From assembly GCF_011043525.1 (NCBI RefSeq), contig NZ_JAAKGO010000015.1, positions 1-53,482 on the forward strand: a stretch of DNA of 53,482 nt, written 5' to 3'. This DNA comes from Sphingobacterium sp. SGG-5. Lineage in GTDB: Bacteria; Bacteroidota; Bacteroidia; Sphingobacteriales; Sphingobacteriaceae. A model generated the notes under the pieces. The model had not been told where the DNA came from. It saw only the letters and a program-made list of their open reading frames with translations, and did not search any database. This document shows, piece by piece, positions 8,274-15,501 of the stretch. Position 1 is the first letter of the stretch. Each line of letters starts with the position of its first letter. The translations under genes and the position numbers were made by a program.

Positions 8274-8738
8274 ATGGATGCATTACACGTCATATCACTT
8301 CAAGAAGCAAAAGATAATCTAAGGGTAGACTTTCCGGATGATGATAATATTATTGCCCGGTTGATAAAGACGTCCGTAGATTGGGTAGAGAGATATACAT
8401 GCCATACTTTATATTGTAGAGAGAAAAAAATTGTAAGTGATGGGTGTACAATTGAAGTATATGATTATCCTGTAACCGTGTTGAGTGTAGTAAAGGATGG
8501 AAGTCCTGTTAATTATACTACGCAAACTCGTTCTGATAAATTATTGATCTATGCACCTAAGGGAGCTTTGGTTACACTGAAAGTAGGGTATGATGATGTG
8601 CGTAAAGTTCCGGGAGTTCTTATAGAAGCCTGTCATAAACTGATTACATACCTGTATGAAAATAGGGATGCTTATAGCATGGGTATACCTGTAGACATTC
8701 AAGGGCTTATAAACCAGTACCGGAGGGGGCTGTTCTGA
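8274..8738 (+). CDS. Head-tail connector protein (gp6-like)
   Basis: 154 aa. The opening ISLQEAKDNLRVDFPDDDNIIARLIKTSVDWVERYT is typical of Phage_connect_1 (HK97 gp6-like) adaptors that bind below the portal ring. The C-terminal helix ends 'YENRDAY..', also usual. It shares ATG/TGA overlap with the next gene. Family assignment is from pattern and gene order. Confidence 0.87.
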   Translation: MDALHVISLQEAKDNLRVDFPDDDNIIARLIKTSVDWVERYTCHTLYCREKKIVSDGCTIEVYDYPVTVLSVVKDGSPVNYTTQTRSDKLLIYAPKGALVTLKVGYDDVRKVPGVLIEACHKLITYLYENRDAYSMGIPVDIQGLINQYRRGLF

Positions 8739-9121
8739 TGGCAAAGAAACCATATGAAAACAAACATTTCCTCGATCCCGGAAGATTAAGGCATAATATA
8801 GCATTCTATCGCCTTACTTCGACAGATGACGGTTATGGAGGTTCTGATGTATCTGAAACACTTTTATGCGAAACGAAGGCGAGTAAACAAAGGATATCGA
8901 CATCGCAGTCTTTGGGAGAAAGTCAACAGATGGTAACCGATGCAGGCGCAACGGCATTCAACCAGGACATGTACTTTGTAATCCGGCACAGAAAAGGTTT
9001 CTTTCCGAAAAAAAATGACAAGGTAATCGTCGATGGGTCGGAAGAATATACAATCAATGGTATTATTCCTTTGGATGATCCTTTGAGTTATATACGGTTG
9101 TTATGTGTGCGAAAGGTATAA
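8738..9121 (+). CDS. Head closure / head-tail joining protein
   Basis: 127 aa. The pattern 'LDPGRLRHNIAFYRLTSTDDGYGG' then 'ASKQRISTSQSLG' and the final 'YTINGIIPLDDPLSYIRLLC' fits the Phage_H_T_join family (SPP1 gp16-like), a small beta-barrel stopper that closes the head after packaging. It starts within the stop of the connector gene and overlaps the next gene by 19 bp. Confidence 0.87.
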   Translation: MAKKPYENKHFLDPGRLRHNIAFYRLTSTDDGYGGSDVSETLLCETKASKQRISTSQSLGESQQMVTDAGATAFNQDMYFVIRHRKGFFPKKNDKVIVDGSEEYTINGIIPLDDPLSYIRLLCVRKV

Positions 9122-9540
9122 ATGATTTTCAGCGGAAAATGTCCAGACTCGGAAAGGATATTGAAAAGGTAATATCCGATACAGTCATGGAATTTATGCG
9201 GAAAATATTAGCAGAAGCCATGGCTTCTTTACCTGCTGAGTCATCACACCTGAAAAGCTCATTCAAGATTGAGAAAGAGAAAACAGGAGATGTATACCGG
9301 GTATCAATATTCAGCGATGAAGAATTGGCAGCATACGTCGAGTTTGGTACCGGTATATGGGCAAGAGCATATTTAAGTGGGCAGCCTAAAGAAGTTGTGG
9401 ACGAAGCTATCAAATTCTATATCAATGGTAAGGGAACTACGTTCGCAAGACCGTATCTGTTTCCTGCATATTATAGATATCTGCCTTTTATGGAGAGAGA
9501 ACTGGATGCGAGGGTACAACTATTATTTGACAGGTTATGA
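9103..9540 (+). CDS. Tail completion protein, HK97 gp10 family
   Basis: 145 aa. The conserved gp10 pattern is visible: a helical N-terminus, SHLKSSFKIEKE, AAYVEFGTG and the C-terminal GTTFARPYLFPAYYRYLP. It joins neck and tail. It overlaps both neighbours slightly, as is usual for this module. Confidence 0.9.
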   Translation: MCAKGINDFQRKMSRLGKDIEKVISDTVMEFMRKILAEAMASLPAESSHLKSSFKIEKEKTGDVYRVSIFSDEELAAYVEFGTGIWARAYLSGQPKEVVDEAIKFYINGKGTTFARPYLFPAYYRYLPFMERELDARVQLLFDRL

Positions 9541-9956
9541 TAAACCCAAACAAGTACATACGTGATGCATGGATATCGGCATTTAAAACGGCCACGGGGC
9601 TTAGAGTATGGGGTAAATTGGTCCCAAAAGATGTAAACCCTATTCCGAATAGATACATCCTGATATCAAGCCAGTCAAAGAACCGTTTTGCGGTGGCTAA
9701 GGATTGTTACGAGTGGCTATGTACAATCAATGTGGAGATAATCAATATTACGCCACAGGGGTTTGTGAAGACCGTTACTGTCGATGATATCGAAGAGACA
9801 ATACTCAATACCGTAGAGATCGGTATAACTGTCCCTGGATTTACGGTAAAGCTCGTGAGGTTGGCTGGGCCTCCTGTCGATATGGACATAGATACGGAGA
9901 CGGAAATGATTGAGCGCAGGATAATTAGTTATGAATTGTGGTTTAATAAGGCGTGA
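9537..9956 (+). CDS. Tail terminator-like protein
   Basis: 139 aa. It lies between the gp10-like gene and the tail tube gene, the place of the tail terminator (DUF3168/gp11-like), which caps the tail tube. Beta-rich, with 'YEWLCTINVEIINITPQGF' and a long strand region near the C-terminus. Sequence evidence alone is weak; the order is the main argument. Confidence 0.75.
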   Translation: MINPNKYIRDAWISAFKTATGLRVWGKLVPKDVNPIPNRYILISSQSKNRFAVAKDCYEWLCTINVEIINITPQGFVKTVTVDDIEETILNTVEIGITVPGFTVKLVRLAGPPVDMDIDTETEMIERRIISYELWFNKA

Positions 9957-9957
9957 T

Positions 9958-10134
9958 ATGAGAGCATTTGTAAAGAAGGAGTTCATAGATAAGGAAAACG
10001 GACGGTACCACAGGCGCAAGGATGTGATAACCATATCCAAAAGAAGATATGAGGAACTAAAGGATATTTTTTTAACAGAAGTAAAATCAACTACAAAATT
10101 AAAAGGACATGGCAATACAAAAACTAAACGGTAA
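9958..10134 (+). CDS. Small basic protein of unknown function
   Basis: 58 aa from the ATG at 9958, one base after the previous stop. It is Lys/Arg-rich with KKEFIDKENGRYHRRKDVIT, which resembles the short 'valency' peptides found next to tail or gp10-like genes in many phages. It overlaps the tail tube start by 26 bp. Function unknown. Confidence 0.65.
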   Translation: MRAFVKKEFIDKENGRYHRRKDVITISKRRYEELKDIFLTEVKSTTKLKGHGNTKTKR

Positions 10135-10573
10135 CGATTATATTATTTTCATCGATACCACAACGCCAATCACGGAATCCACTGGCGCGGCATATAGGCC
10201 GGTAGCCTGCATGACATCTTCAGGGCTTTCCGGATCTACCAATGTGATCGAGGTGAGCGACAAATGTAATGACGGATTTGCGGATGCTATTCCGGGAAAC
10301 AAGACCAATACCATCACTGGTTCCGGTAATGCAATTGACGAAACTTTGGAGCCGTCTATGGACAGCTTCGAAGAGCTTTTATCGTTGTATCAGGACGGTA
10401 CAGAATTCTGGATGAAAATAGCCAATAAGACAGGGAACACAGCTACTCCGGTGATCCGTGAAGCTGTAGGGTTTTTAACAGACTATTCGGAGACAGCGGA
10501 TACAGATACTCCGTATACGTTTGACTTCACATTCAGGGCAAAAGGTCGTTTCAATACAGCTGTTACCACGTAA
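10109..10573 (+). CDS. Major tail (tube) protein, TP901-1-like
   Basis: 154 aa. It starts MAIQKLNGNDYIIFIDTTTP and has the 'GSTNVIEVSDKCNDGFADAIPGNK' and 'EAVGFLTDYSETADTDTPYTFDFTFRAKG' regions (given here in parts) typical of TP901-1 family tail tube proteins. It polymerises into the non-contractile tail tube. Chaperone genes and tape measure follow, consistent with a siphophage. Confidence 0.9.
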   Translation: MAIQKLNGNDYIIFIDTTTPITESTGAAYRPVACMTSSGLSGSTNVIEVSDKCNDGFADAIPGNKTNTITGSGNAIDETLEPSMDSFEELLSLYQDGTEFWMKIANKTGNTATPVIREAVGFLTDYSETADTDTPYTFDFTFRAKGRFNTAVTT

Positions 10574-10576
10574 TAT

Positions 10577-10948
10577 ATGGCAACAAACGGTATATGCTCA
10601 ATTAAGGTAAAGGGGGTGGAATATCCCCTTTACTTTGGTATGCTTGCGATCGAAGAGGTCGGAAACAGAATGGGAAATAACCCATCATCGAATATGGTCA
10701 AGATAACGACTGATATCGTTTATGCGGGCATGTGTAACTGGGCATTTAGAAAAGACCTTGTATATCCAACGTATGAAAGCGTGTCGGATATCATAGAGGA
10801 CTTATTTGATGAAGAGGACGCCAGCGAACAGTACATTAATATAGACAAGTGTTTTCGGGAAAGCAAATACGGATCAAAGCTCATAAATGCTGTCGAGGAC
10901 GTCAAAAAAAAAGTGATGAAGGATCTAAAGAAACCGGAGACAACGTAA
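10577..10948 (+). CDS. Tail assembly chaperone (gpG-like)
   Basis: 123 aa. It lies between tail tube and tape measure, the constant place of tail assembly chaperones, which coat the tape measure during tail assembly. Near its 3' end is a run of nine A (10904-10912). A -1 shift there would continue into the next ORF and make a longer gpGT-type product, as in lambda. The N-terminal part is a small alpha/beta domain; the C-terminus is helical and charged. Confidence 0.8.
   Translation: MATNGICSIKVKGVEYPLYFGMLAIEEVGNRMGNNPSSNMVKITTDIVYAGMCNWAFRKDLVYPTYESVSDIIEDLFDEEDASEQYINIDKCFRESKYGSKLINAVEDVKKKVMKDLKKPETT
10904..10912 (+). other. Probable -1 frameshift site
   Basis: Nine consecutive A read as GTC AAA AAA AAA GTG in the chaperone frame. 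Slipping by -1 joins ...DVKKK to SDEGSKETGDN... in the overlapping frame, which is open to 11271. This is the lambda G/GT arrangement at the expected place. Confidence 0.75.
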
Positions 10949-11271
10949 GCGAAAGTAAATATTTCGAAGATCTTAAAAGGTATTGCCTCGGATTTATGGG
11001 CATGGATATAGGAGTGTACTATAATATGTTGTATCCTGATCTTTTGCTTAAAATAGAAGGCTATCAGTCCAGGAGGAAGCATGAGGAATACATGTGGAGA
11101 AAGATCGGCTTTTCTGCACTCACAAGCGGAGGTTTGGCTCCAAAAGGTCTAACGGAAGAAAAATACTGGCCTATTGACAAAGATAAAACATCAGGGGTTC
11201 CTGAGTTTGATAATAAAAAAGAGGCTTTTAAGGAACTGCTAAAACAGGTACAAAACAAACAAATCCCCTAA
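10913..11271 (+). CDS. Frameshift extension of the tail chaperone (gpT-like)
   Basis: About 118 aa downstream of the slip site, in the -1 frame. It contains YFEDLKRYCLGFMGMDIGVY and ENKHEEYMWRK-like helical segments (seen as RRKHEEYMWRKIGF), ending QVQNKQIP. The only independent start in frame upstream is a GTG at 10849 inside the first chaperone gene, with no convincing ribosome site, so it is best read as the C-terminal part of a fusion made by frameshifting. It should bind tail tube and tape measure. Confidence 0.75.
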
Positions 11272-11304
11272 GTAATATTAGGGGATAATAAAAATGCTTT
11301 TTTT
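11263..11304 (+). terminator. Terminator after the tail chaperone genes
   Basis: ATCCCCTAA (11263-11271) and TTAGGGGAT (11278-11286) form a perfect 9-bp stem; the stop codon is inside the stem. A T7 run follows 11 bp later (11298-11304). The leftward cargo island begins after it. Confidence 0.6.
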
Positions 11305-11356
11305 GTTAAAAGGAGTTTAAGACAAATTATTAAATCTTACACTTCGGGAATTATAT

Positions 11357-11593
11357 TTAACAATTATCTTTGACCCATGCATAGAATTCATTGATAGAAA
11401 TATTCATGGATTTTAGATTAGTCTTAATATGAAACGGTGGTATGTCCTTATCTTTGCCTCGGTGTATAATTGATCTGAAGCATCCTGGGCACTTCCATTT
11501 GTCATGAGATGCTTCAGTAGACTTATATTTGCACCCTTTGCTTTCGAGAAATTTCTCCCAACACTTAACCCTTACAGGTCTATTATCCCCCAT
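11357..11593 (-). CDS. hicA: HicA-type mRNA interferase toxin
   Basis: 78 aa. The HicA dsRBD-like fold pattern is visible: an N-terminal helix 'CWEKFLESKGCKYKS', the catalytic His in EASHDKW, a strand 'RSIIHRGKDKDIPPFHIK', and the closing helix LKSMNISINEFYAWV. HicA cleaves mRNA when free. It follows hicB directly (TAA ATG), so the order is antitoxin then toxin. A pair of Cys (CPGC) in the central turn is a local feature. Likely stabilises the prophage or aborts other infections. Confidence 0.8.
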   Translation of the reverse strand: MGDNRPVRVKCWEKFLESKGCKYKSTEASHDKWKCPGCFRSIIHRGKDKDIPPFHIKTNLKSMNISINEFYAWVKDNC

Positions 11594-11974
11594 TTAACAA
11601 GCTATTTGGACGTTCTCTTCTCTAATTGGGGTGTTTTCCGGTAGTTCAAATTCTCTAAGAATGCCTTCTTTGTCAATATAAGCTGATTTGCTAAGGTCTT
11701 TCTCAAAAAACGGACTTTTTGTCCAGCCCAATTTTTTAAGCTCGGATATCACATATCCTTTGTTTTTGTTTTTAAGGACATTTACGCAGAAATCCTTAAC
11801 AACCACCTCCTCCATCATTTGTTTTGCTTCTTCGAAGGTATTCCCGTAGGATGATAAGTTCAATGATGGGATGTATAATATATGGAAATCTCCATCCATA
11901 AACGAAACGGCCGTCACATTACCTTTTATTCTGTCATTGCCGATTTTAAGAAAATCTCTATCCTTGGTTGACAT
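11594..11974 (-). CDS. hicB: HicB-type antitoxin
   Basis: 126 aa from the ATG at 11974. The N-terminal RNase-H-like HicB fold shows in FHILYIPSLNLSSYGNTFEE followed by AKQMMEEVVVKDF. The C-terminal part is unlike the usual HTH or RHH domain, so its DNA-binding mode is unclear. It neutralises HicA and normally represses its own operon; an AATATT-TAAC-AATATT element sits immediately upstream. Confidence 0.78.
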   Translation of the reverse strand: MSTKDRDFLKIGNDRIKGNVTAVSFMDGDFHILYIPSLNLSSYGNTFEEAKQMMEEVVVKDFCVNVLKNKNKGYVISELKKLGWTKSPFFEKDLSKSAYIDKEGILREFELPENTPIREENVQIAC

Positions 11975-11990
11975 AATATTTAACAATATT
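11975..11990. promoter_or_regulatory. Possible hicBA operator
   Basis: AATATT-TAAC-AATATT lies directly upstream of the hicB start, two self-complementary hexamers 4 bp apart. An autoregulatory operator is expected here; this element is the best visible candidate. AT-rich, so chance is possible. Confidence 0.35.
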
Positions 11991-12303
11991 AGTTATAATA
12001 CGAGCAGCAAGGTACACAGGAAAGAAACACATGTCAAGAAAAAAAGTAAAATAGCACGAGCTAAAAACATTAGCAATGGAACAAGATCAACTAAAGCGGT
12101 AAAACTAAAAACAAACGCAAAATAATACGCTACAGAACAACAACGGCAACACCGGTAATAGGAACGACGTTGAACAAAGTTAAACGAACAGAGGAGAGGA
12201 AAATAGCATTAACAAGAAAGGATGAAATTATGTAATGTTATGAAAAAGTTACAATTCTGTAACAGTTTATCCTCACTTTTTGTATCACACAATAATAACA
12301 TTA
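11991..12303. other. Non-coding, A-rich interval
   Basis: No convincing gene. The plus strand is purine-rich with only short Lys-rich frames lacking a good start. It contains CTAA-N5-TTAG copy 4 (12061-12073) and an inverted repeat GTTACA-attc-TGTAAC (about 12250-12265). It probably holds the hicBA promoter reading left and may hold a small RNA. Confidence 0.45.
12061..12073. promoter_or_regulatory. CTAA-N5-TTAG palindrome, copy 4
   Basis: GCTAA-AAACA-TTAGC in the non-coding interval upstream of hicB. The only copy with no obvious rightward gene close behind it. Confidence 0.45.
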
Positions 12304-12342
12304 CAAAAAAAAGGCCCGATTAATTAGTCGGACCTTTTTTTT
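12304..12342. terminator. Bidirectional intrinsic terminator
   Basis: A run of A, then AGGCCCGA pairing with TCGGACCT (one mismatch) across an 8-nt loop, then T8. It can work on both strands. On the minus strand it ends transcription of the membrane protein gene that starts at 12948. Confidence 0.8.
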
Positions 12343-12447
12343 AGGTACTCCTTCTCGGCTTCTTTTGCTTTGTATTCATCACTCTACATGAGGTAAATAT
12401 TATAGCTGATACAGCAAGGATTAGTGTGTTTTTTAATTTATAACGGT

Positions 12448-12948
12448 TTAATAGTTTCTTCTTAAATATCTTGCCATCAATATATTGAACCTATCTTGGA
12501 CATCAGATGAATCTAAATCAAAGTCTATAATCTCATCAAACATTCTTTCGCATGATGAAAATATTGTTGGCTCTGTCTTTTTCATCCAATCAATCGAAAG
12601 AGATCGATCAACACCCATATATTCTTCGTTTTTTAAAGTCCAATAGGAATAATAAGTAAATAACAGTTCAAACGGTTTTATTTTAAAATTTTCACTGTTG
12701 ATAGTCTGTATGGGGCAAATAGAATAAAGATGTACCTGAATATCATATACCTTAAAAAACAAAGATTTATTAATAATCTTAAGAAGATATTTGTTGCTTT
12801 TTGTGTCGTATGCAATAATTGTACATATGCCTATAGAGGGCTTTAGTCTACTCAAAACAAAAAGAAAAATAGTAGATGAAACTATTCCAGATATCACGCT
12901 TAGCAATATTGGATAATCTCTTAAGTAATTTTCAAGTATAGCTATCAT
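12448..12948 (-). CDS. Membrane-anchored protein of unknown function
   Basis: 166 aa. One N-terminal transmembrane helix (about 13-33, PILLSVISGIVSSTIFLFVL) with a soluble domain of about 130 residues behind it. No motif is recognised. It is transcribed alone on the minus strand between two terminators inside the cargo island, which suggests a lysogenic gene such as a superinfection-exclusion protein; that is a guess from position and topology only. Confidence 0.7.
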   Translation of the reverse strand: MIAILENYLRDYPILLSVISGIVSSTIFLFVLSRLKPSIGICTIIAYDTKSNKYLLKIINKSLFFKVYDIQVHLYSICPIQTINSENFKIKPFELLFTYYSYWTLKNEEYMGVDRSLSIDWMKKTEPTIFSSCERMFDEIIDFDLDSSDVQDRFNILMARYLRRNY

Positions 12949-12999
12949 TGGTTTGAAGTATATTCCGCAAATATAAATATAAATATAGAAATAAAATTA

Positions 13000-13022
13000 A
13001 TCCCCGACATAACGCCGGGGAT
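13000..13022 (-). terminator. Terminator of the antirepressor operon
   Basis: ATCCCCG and CGGGGAT form a 7-bp stem with a 9-nt loop; on the minus strand a T-rich stretch follows. It ends the operon C4-like RNA / 108-aa gene / antirepressor. Confidence 0.7.
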
Positions 13023-13029
13023 TGTTGTT

Positions 13030-13668
13030 TTACACTATATCGGTACTATCAAATACCTCTTTCAGTATATGGGTAGGGTACATTCGGACTGTACCGAAAC
13101 GGGGGTCGGGTATTTTGTCAGTGGGTATTCCCCTGGCTTTGCAGATAGACGCTGCCTTTCTCCCTATTATACTCGCAATCTTGATATTTACGTGTATGCC
13201 GTGGAGCGATCCGTAACCTGCAACGGTAAAGTAATCCGGCTTGGTAGTGGTTTTGGCTTTCAGCATCTTTACTTCTTCCTGTACGTCAGCTAATCCCTTT
13301 TGCTGTTCCTCGAGTCCCTGTATGGTCATCTTTAGGATATCAAGGGTGGACATGGGCTTTACAACTGCTTTGGCTCTCTTCTCTACCTCTATGAAGTACT
13401 GGCGTGCCTGCTTGCCCTTTTCAGTACGCTGTAGCATAGATATCTCTTTTGCGGTGTCTAAGGTAAGGGCATAGTCTTGAAGTTCTTGATTTGCAAGGGT
13501 GTTAAAAACTTTACACCCTACATAATCGGTATTTTCAACAAAACCATACTTAAACATTCTGTTGCACCATGTGCTAAACCTTTCTTTAGCTTCCAAGAAA
13601 CCGTGAAGCTCCCTCGCCGACACTACGGACTGTCCGTCTTGTTCGACTATCTGTATCAACTGCTCCAT
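13030..13668 (-). CDS. ant: Phage antirepressor, AntA/AntB domain
   Basis: 212 aa from the ATG at 13668 (MEQLIQIVEQDGQSVVSARE). The N-terminal AntA/AntB domain shows VVSARELHGFLEAKERFSTW, the 'YGFVENTDYVG' turn and 'YALTLDTAKEISMLQRTEKG'. The C-terminal part (about 150-212) is a second small domain with RKAASICKARGIPTDKIPD. Such proteins bind and block the phage repressor and so induce lytic growth. It is the last gene of an operon whose layout (structured RNA, small gene, ant) matches the immI region of phages P1 and P7. Confidence 0.87.
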   Translation of the reverse strand: MEQLIQIVEQDGQSVVSARELHGFLEAKERFSTWCNRMFKYGFVENTDYVGCKVFNTLANQELQDYALTLDTAKEISMLQRTEKGKQARQYFIEVEKRAKAVVKPMSTLDILKMTIQGLEEQQKGLADVQEEVKMLKAKTTTKPDYFTVAGYGSLHGIHVNIKIASIIGRKAASICKARGIPTDKIPDPRFGTVRMYPTHILKEVFDSTDIV

Positions 13669-13672
13669 GATC

Positions 13673-13999
13673 TTATCTGTTTTGATACTGTGTGTGCAAA
13701 AAGTAAACAACCGTGTCAATGTTAACAAAAAGATCGTAAGGAACTTGCTTACGGATAAGATCTGCCATTCTGGAAATGTTACATAGGTTAGAGATCAATG
13801 GATGATCAGGATGTTCTTTGTCCAAGGCATCCATTATATTTCCTAATTGGTCATCTAACAATTCGAATAGTAGATCAATAGTAGAAAAATGACTTTCGTC
13901 ATAGTCATTTAGAAAGAGTAAAGATTGCTTTACATCTTCTACATGGTCGACATCGGTTAAGCCGAAGCCGTTGGTTGGGGTGTTTACCTGTGTTGACAT
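13673..13999 (-). CDS. Small gene upstream of ant, Icd-like position
   Basis: 108 aa, acidic, helical, with no known motif. It ends four bases before the antirepressor start, so the two are probably translationally coupled. In P1 the icd gene has this place and its translation is needed for ant1 expression; C4 RNA blocks it. Here the first codons AUGUCAACACAG are complementary over 10 nt to the RNA element just upstream, which supports the same scheme. No sequence similarity to Icd is claimed. Confidence 0.65.
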   Translation of the reverse strand: MSTQVNTPTNGFGLTDVDHVEDVKQSLLFLNDYDESHFSTIDLLFELLDDQLGNIMDALDKEHPDHPLISNLCNISRMADLIRKQVPYDLFVNIDTVVYFLHTQYQNR

Positions 14000-14020
14000 A
14001 ATTGAAAAAAGTTTAAAATA

Positions 14021-14086
14021 GCCCAGGTCACCGTCAACACAGACGTGAAACGTTGAGTTACCGGACTTTCACCGGAATGCCTGGGA
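14021..14086 (-). ncRNA. c4: C4-type antisense RNA candidate
   Basis: On the minus strand the element folds as a three-way junction. P1 is CCCAGG with CCTGGG, P2 is CCGG-tgaaagt-CCGG, and P3 is TCAAC with GTTGA. The two loops share a 6-nt complement (GTGAAA/TTTCAC). Its 3' arm holds CTGTGTTGAC (14042-14033), the perfect complement of GTCAACACAG (13997-13988) covering the start codon of the next gene. This is the arrangement of P1/P7 C4 RNA, an antisense repressor of ant expression cut from the same transcript. Confidence 0.75.
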
Positions 14087-14137
14087 TATTGTTAGTAAAT
14101 TTTATCAGTGGACTTGCTCCACATCTATGTTGACATT

Positions 14138-15478
14138 TCAAATGTGGGGAATATTTTTGATAATGCAAAATTTAATTTCATTTAGTTTAGTCATTAAGTC
14201 ATCGTAATAGGCTATTGTGTATAGGGTACAATTATTTTTAAGACATAGTTTAAGTTTTAAATCATCCAGTTTTTTAGTGTTTTCAAAACCCATATTTCCT
14301 CCAAAAAAATCGATTGGCTCATAATGTTGTTTTCCATTATATTCTATGGCAATATTGAGTTCTTTTATATACACATCAAATCTTTGCCTGCCTAACCAAT
14401 CGGGCGAATAGTTTCTTAGTACATTGTATGAATTGAAATTATCTATAAAAAAATTGTATACTATTTTTTCTTTATAGAAAGATCCTACAACATCAAAACC
14501 TTTATTTAATCTCATAGAGTTTTCAAGCTTTCTTATATTATTTTTTAATCTCTTATAATACTGTTTTAATAATTGTTCATTTATGTTTACGGAGTTTAAA
14601 TTGTTTATCAATCTATCCGAATCAAAATGGTAATTTTTATAATATCTTCTATAAATATCTACTTGAAAAACATCAGATAGAAGTTCATCATATATATTTT
14701 CTAAAAATAACTCATTGTGTAAAAATGATATTTCATAGAAATTAAATATATCTTGTTGAGACCATTCATCGACAAATTGCAAGAAATATTCTGAATTGAT
14801 TATTTCTTTTGTGCTTTTAACGAATTTGGGCCTTTGTCTTAGAAATTCTAAAAACTCAAAAGTTCCATTCTTTATACCTCCAAAATTTAGAGAATTAACG
14901 ATGTCATACTTAGTTATATTTTCTCTTAATAATAAAGCTGATATTGATAATTCAAAAGGTGTCATCAAAACATTCTTTCTGATTATGTTATATTTTTGAT
15001 TAAAATCAAAATCATTTGTGTCTATTAAAAGTCTTGCATTAGATGTAGAGAACCATTCATTACGACAAAATGACCTTATATATTTATCAATATATAATTG
15101 CCTAAGATTTTTATTTATTTTCTCATAAAAAGGATCATTGTACATCATATAAATACATGATGAATTTCTTATGTCATTTTGAACAGTTATTTTTTCTCCG
15201 GTAGGCAAGATATAGATCGGCACCCAATCTACTCCCAAATGACTATTAATAACACCTCCACAAGGATAGCAAGACTTTTCGCCAACTAAATATATTAACC
15301 CGTCGTGTTCCTGTAAATTAAAGCAAGAACTTATATTATCATCAAAAATTATTTCCCTGTCTTTTATGTTTGCTGTAAGCTTCGCACTTCCATTCTTAGA
15401 AAATTCATGCCTATGTAGGCTTGCTATATCTATTCCAAAATGATTTTGATAGCATAAGTTTATAATATTGCTATCCAT
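14138..15478 (-). CDS. PD-(D/E)XK nuclease-domain protein
   Basis: 446 aa and low in GC. The C-terminal ~110 residues carry a Vsr/DUF559-like endonuclease core: YSPDWLGRQRFDVYI, then LNIAIEYNGKQHYEP (the E-x-N-G-K stretch), then a helix KLDDLKLKLCLKNNC. The first ~320 residues are unfamiliar but contain GEKSCYPCGG and several helices. It could be a DNA nuclease used against competing phages or a homing-type enzyme. It sits in the cargo island with no phage structural partner, on the minus strand. Confidence 0.7.
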   Translation of the reverse strand: MDSNIINLCYQNHFGIDIASLHRHEFSKNGSAKLTANIKDREIIFDDNISSCFNLQEHDGLIYLVGEKSCYPCGGVINSHLGVDWVPIYILPTGEKITVQNDIRNSSCIYMMYNDPFYEKINKNLRQLYIDKYIRSFCRNEWFSTSNARLLIDTNDFDFNQKYNIIRKNVLMTPFELSISALLLRENITKYDIVNSLNFGGIKNGTFEFLEFLRQRPKFVKSTKEIINSEYFLQFVDEWSQQDIFNFYEISFLHNELFLENIYDELLSDVFQVDIYRRYYKNYHFDSDRLINNLNSVNINEQLLKQYYKRLKNNIRKLENSMRLNKGFDVVGSFYKEKIVYNFFIDNFNSYNVLRNYSPDWLGRQRFDVYIKELNIAIEYNGKQHYEPIDFFGGNMGFENTKKLDDLKLKLCLKNNCTLYTIAYYDDLMTKLNEIKFCIIKNIPHI

Positions 15479-15501
15479 ATGTAGTTAAAATAATTTCATA
15501 T

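Noticed and set aside
11263..11286. CTAA-N6-TTAG in the chaperone terminator as an eighth palindrome copy
   Set aside because: Its spacer is 6 bp instead of 5 and it is part of a longer terminator stem.
12001..12125. Lys-rich plus-strand frame (end of an 84-codon frame)
   Set aside because: Its first half is antisense to hicB and the rest is low-complexity; no ribosome site or protein pattern.
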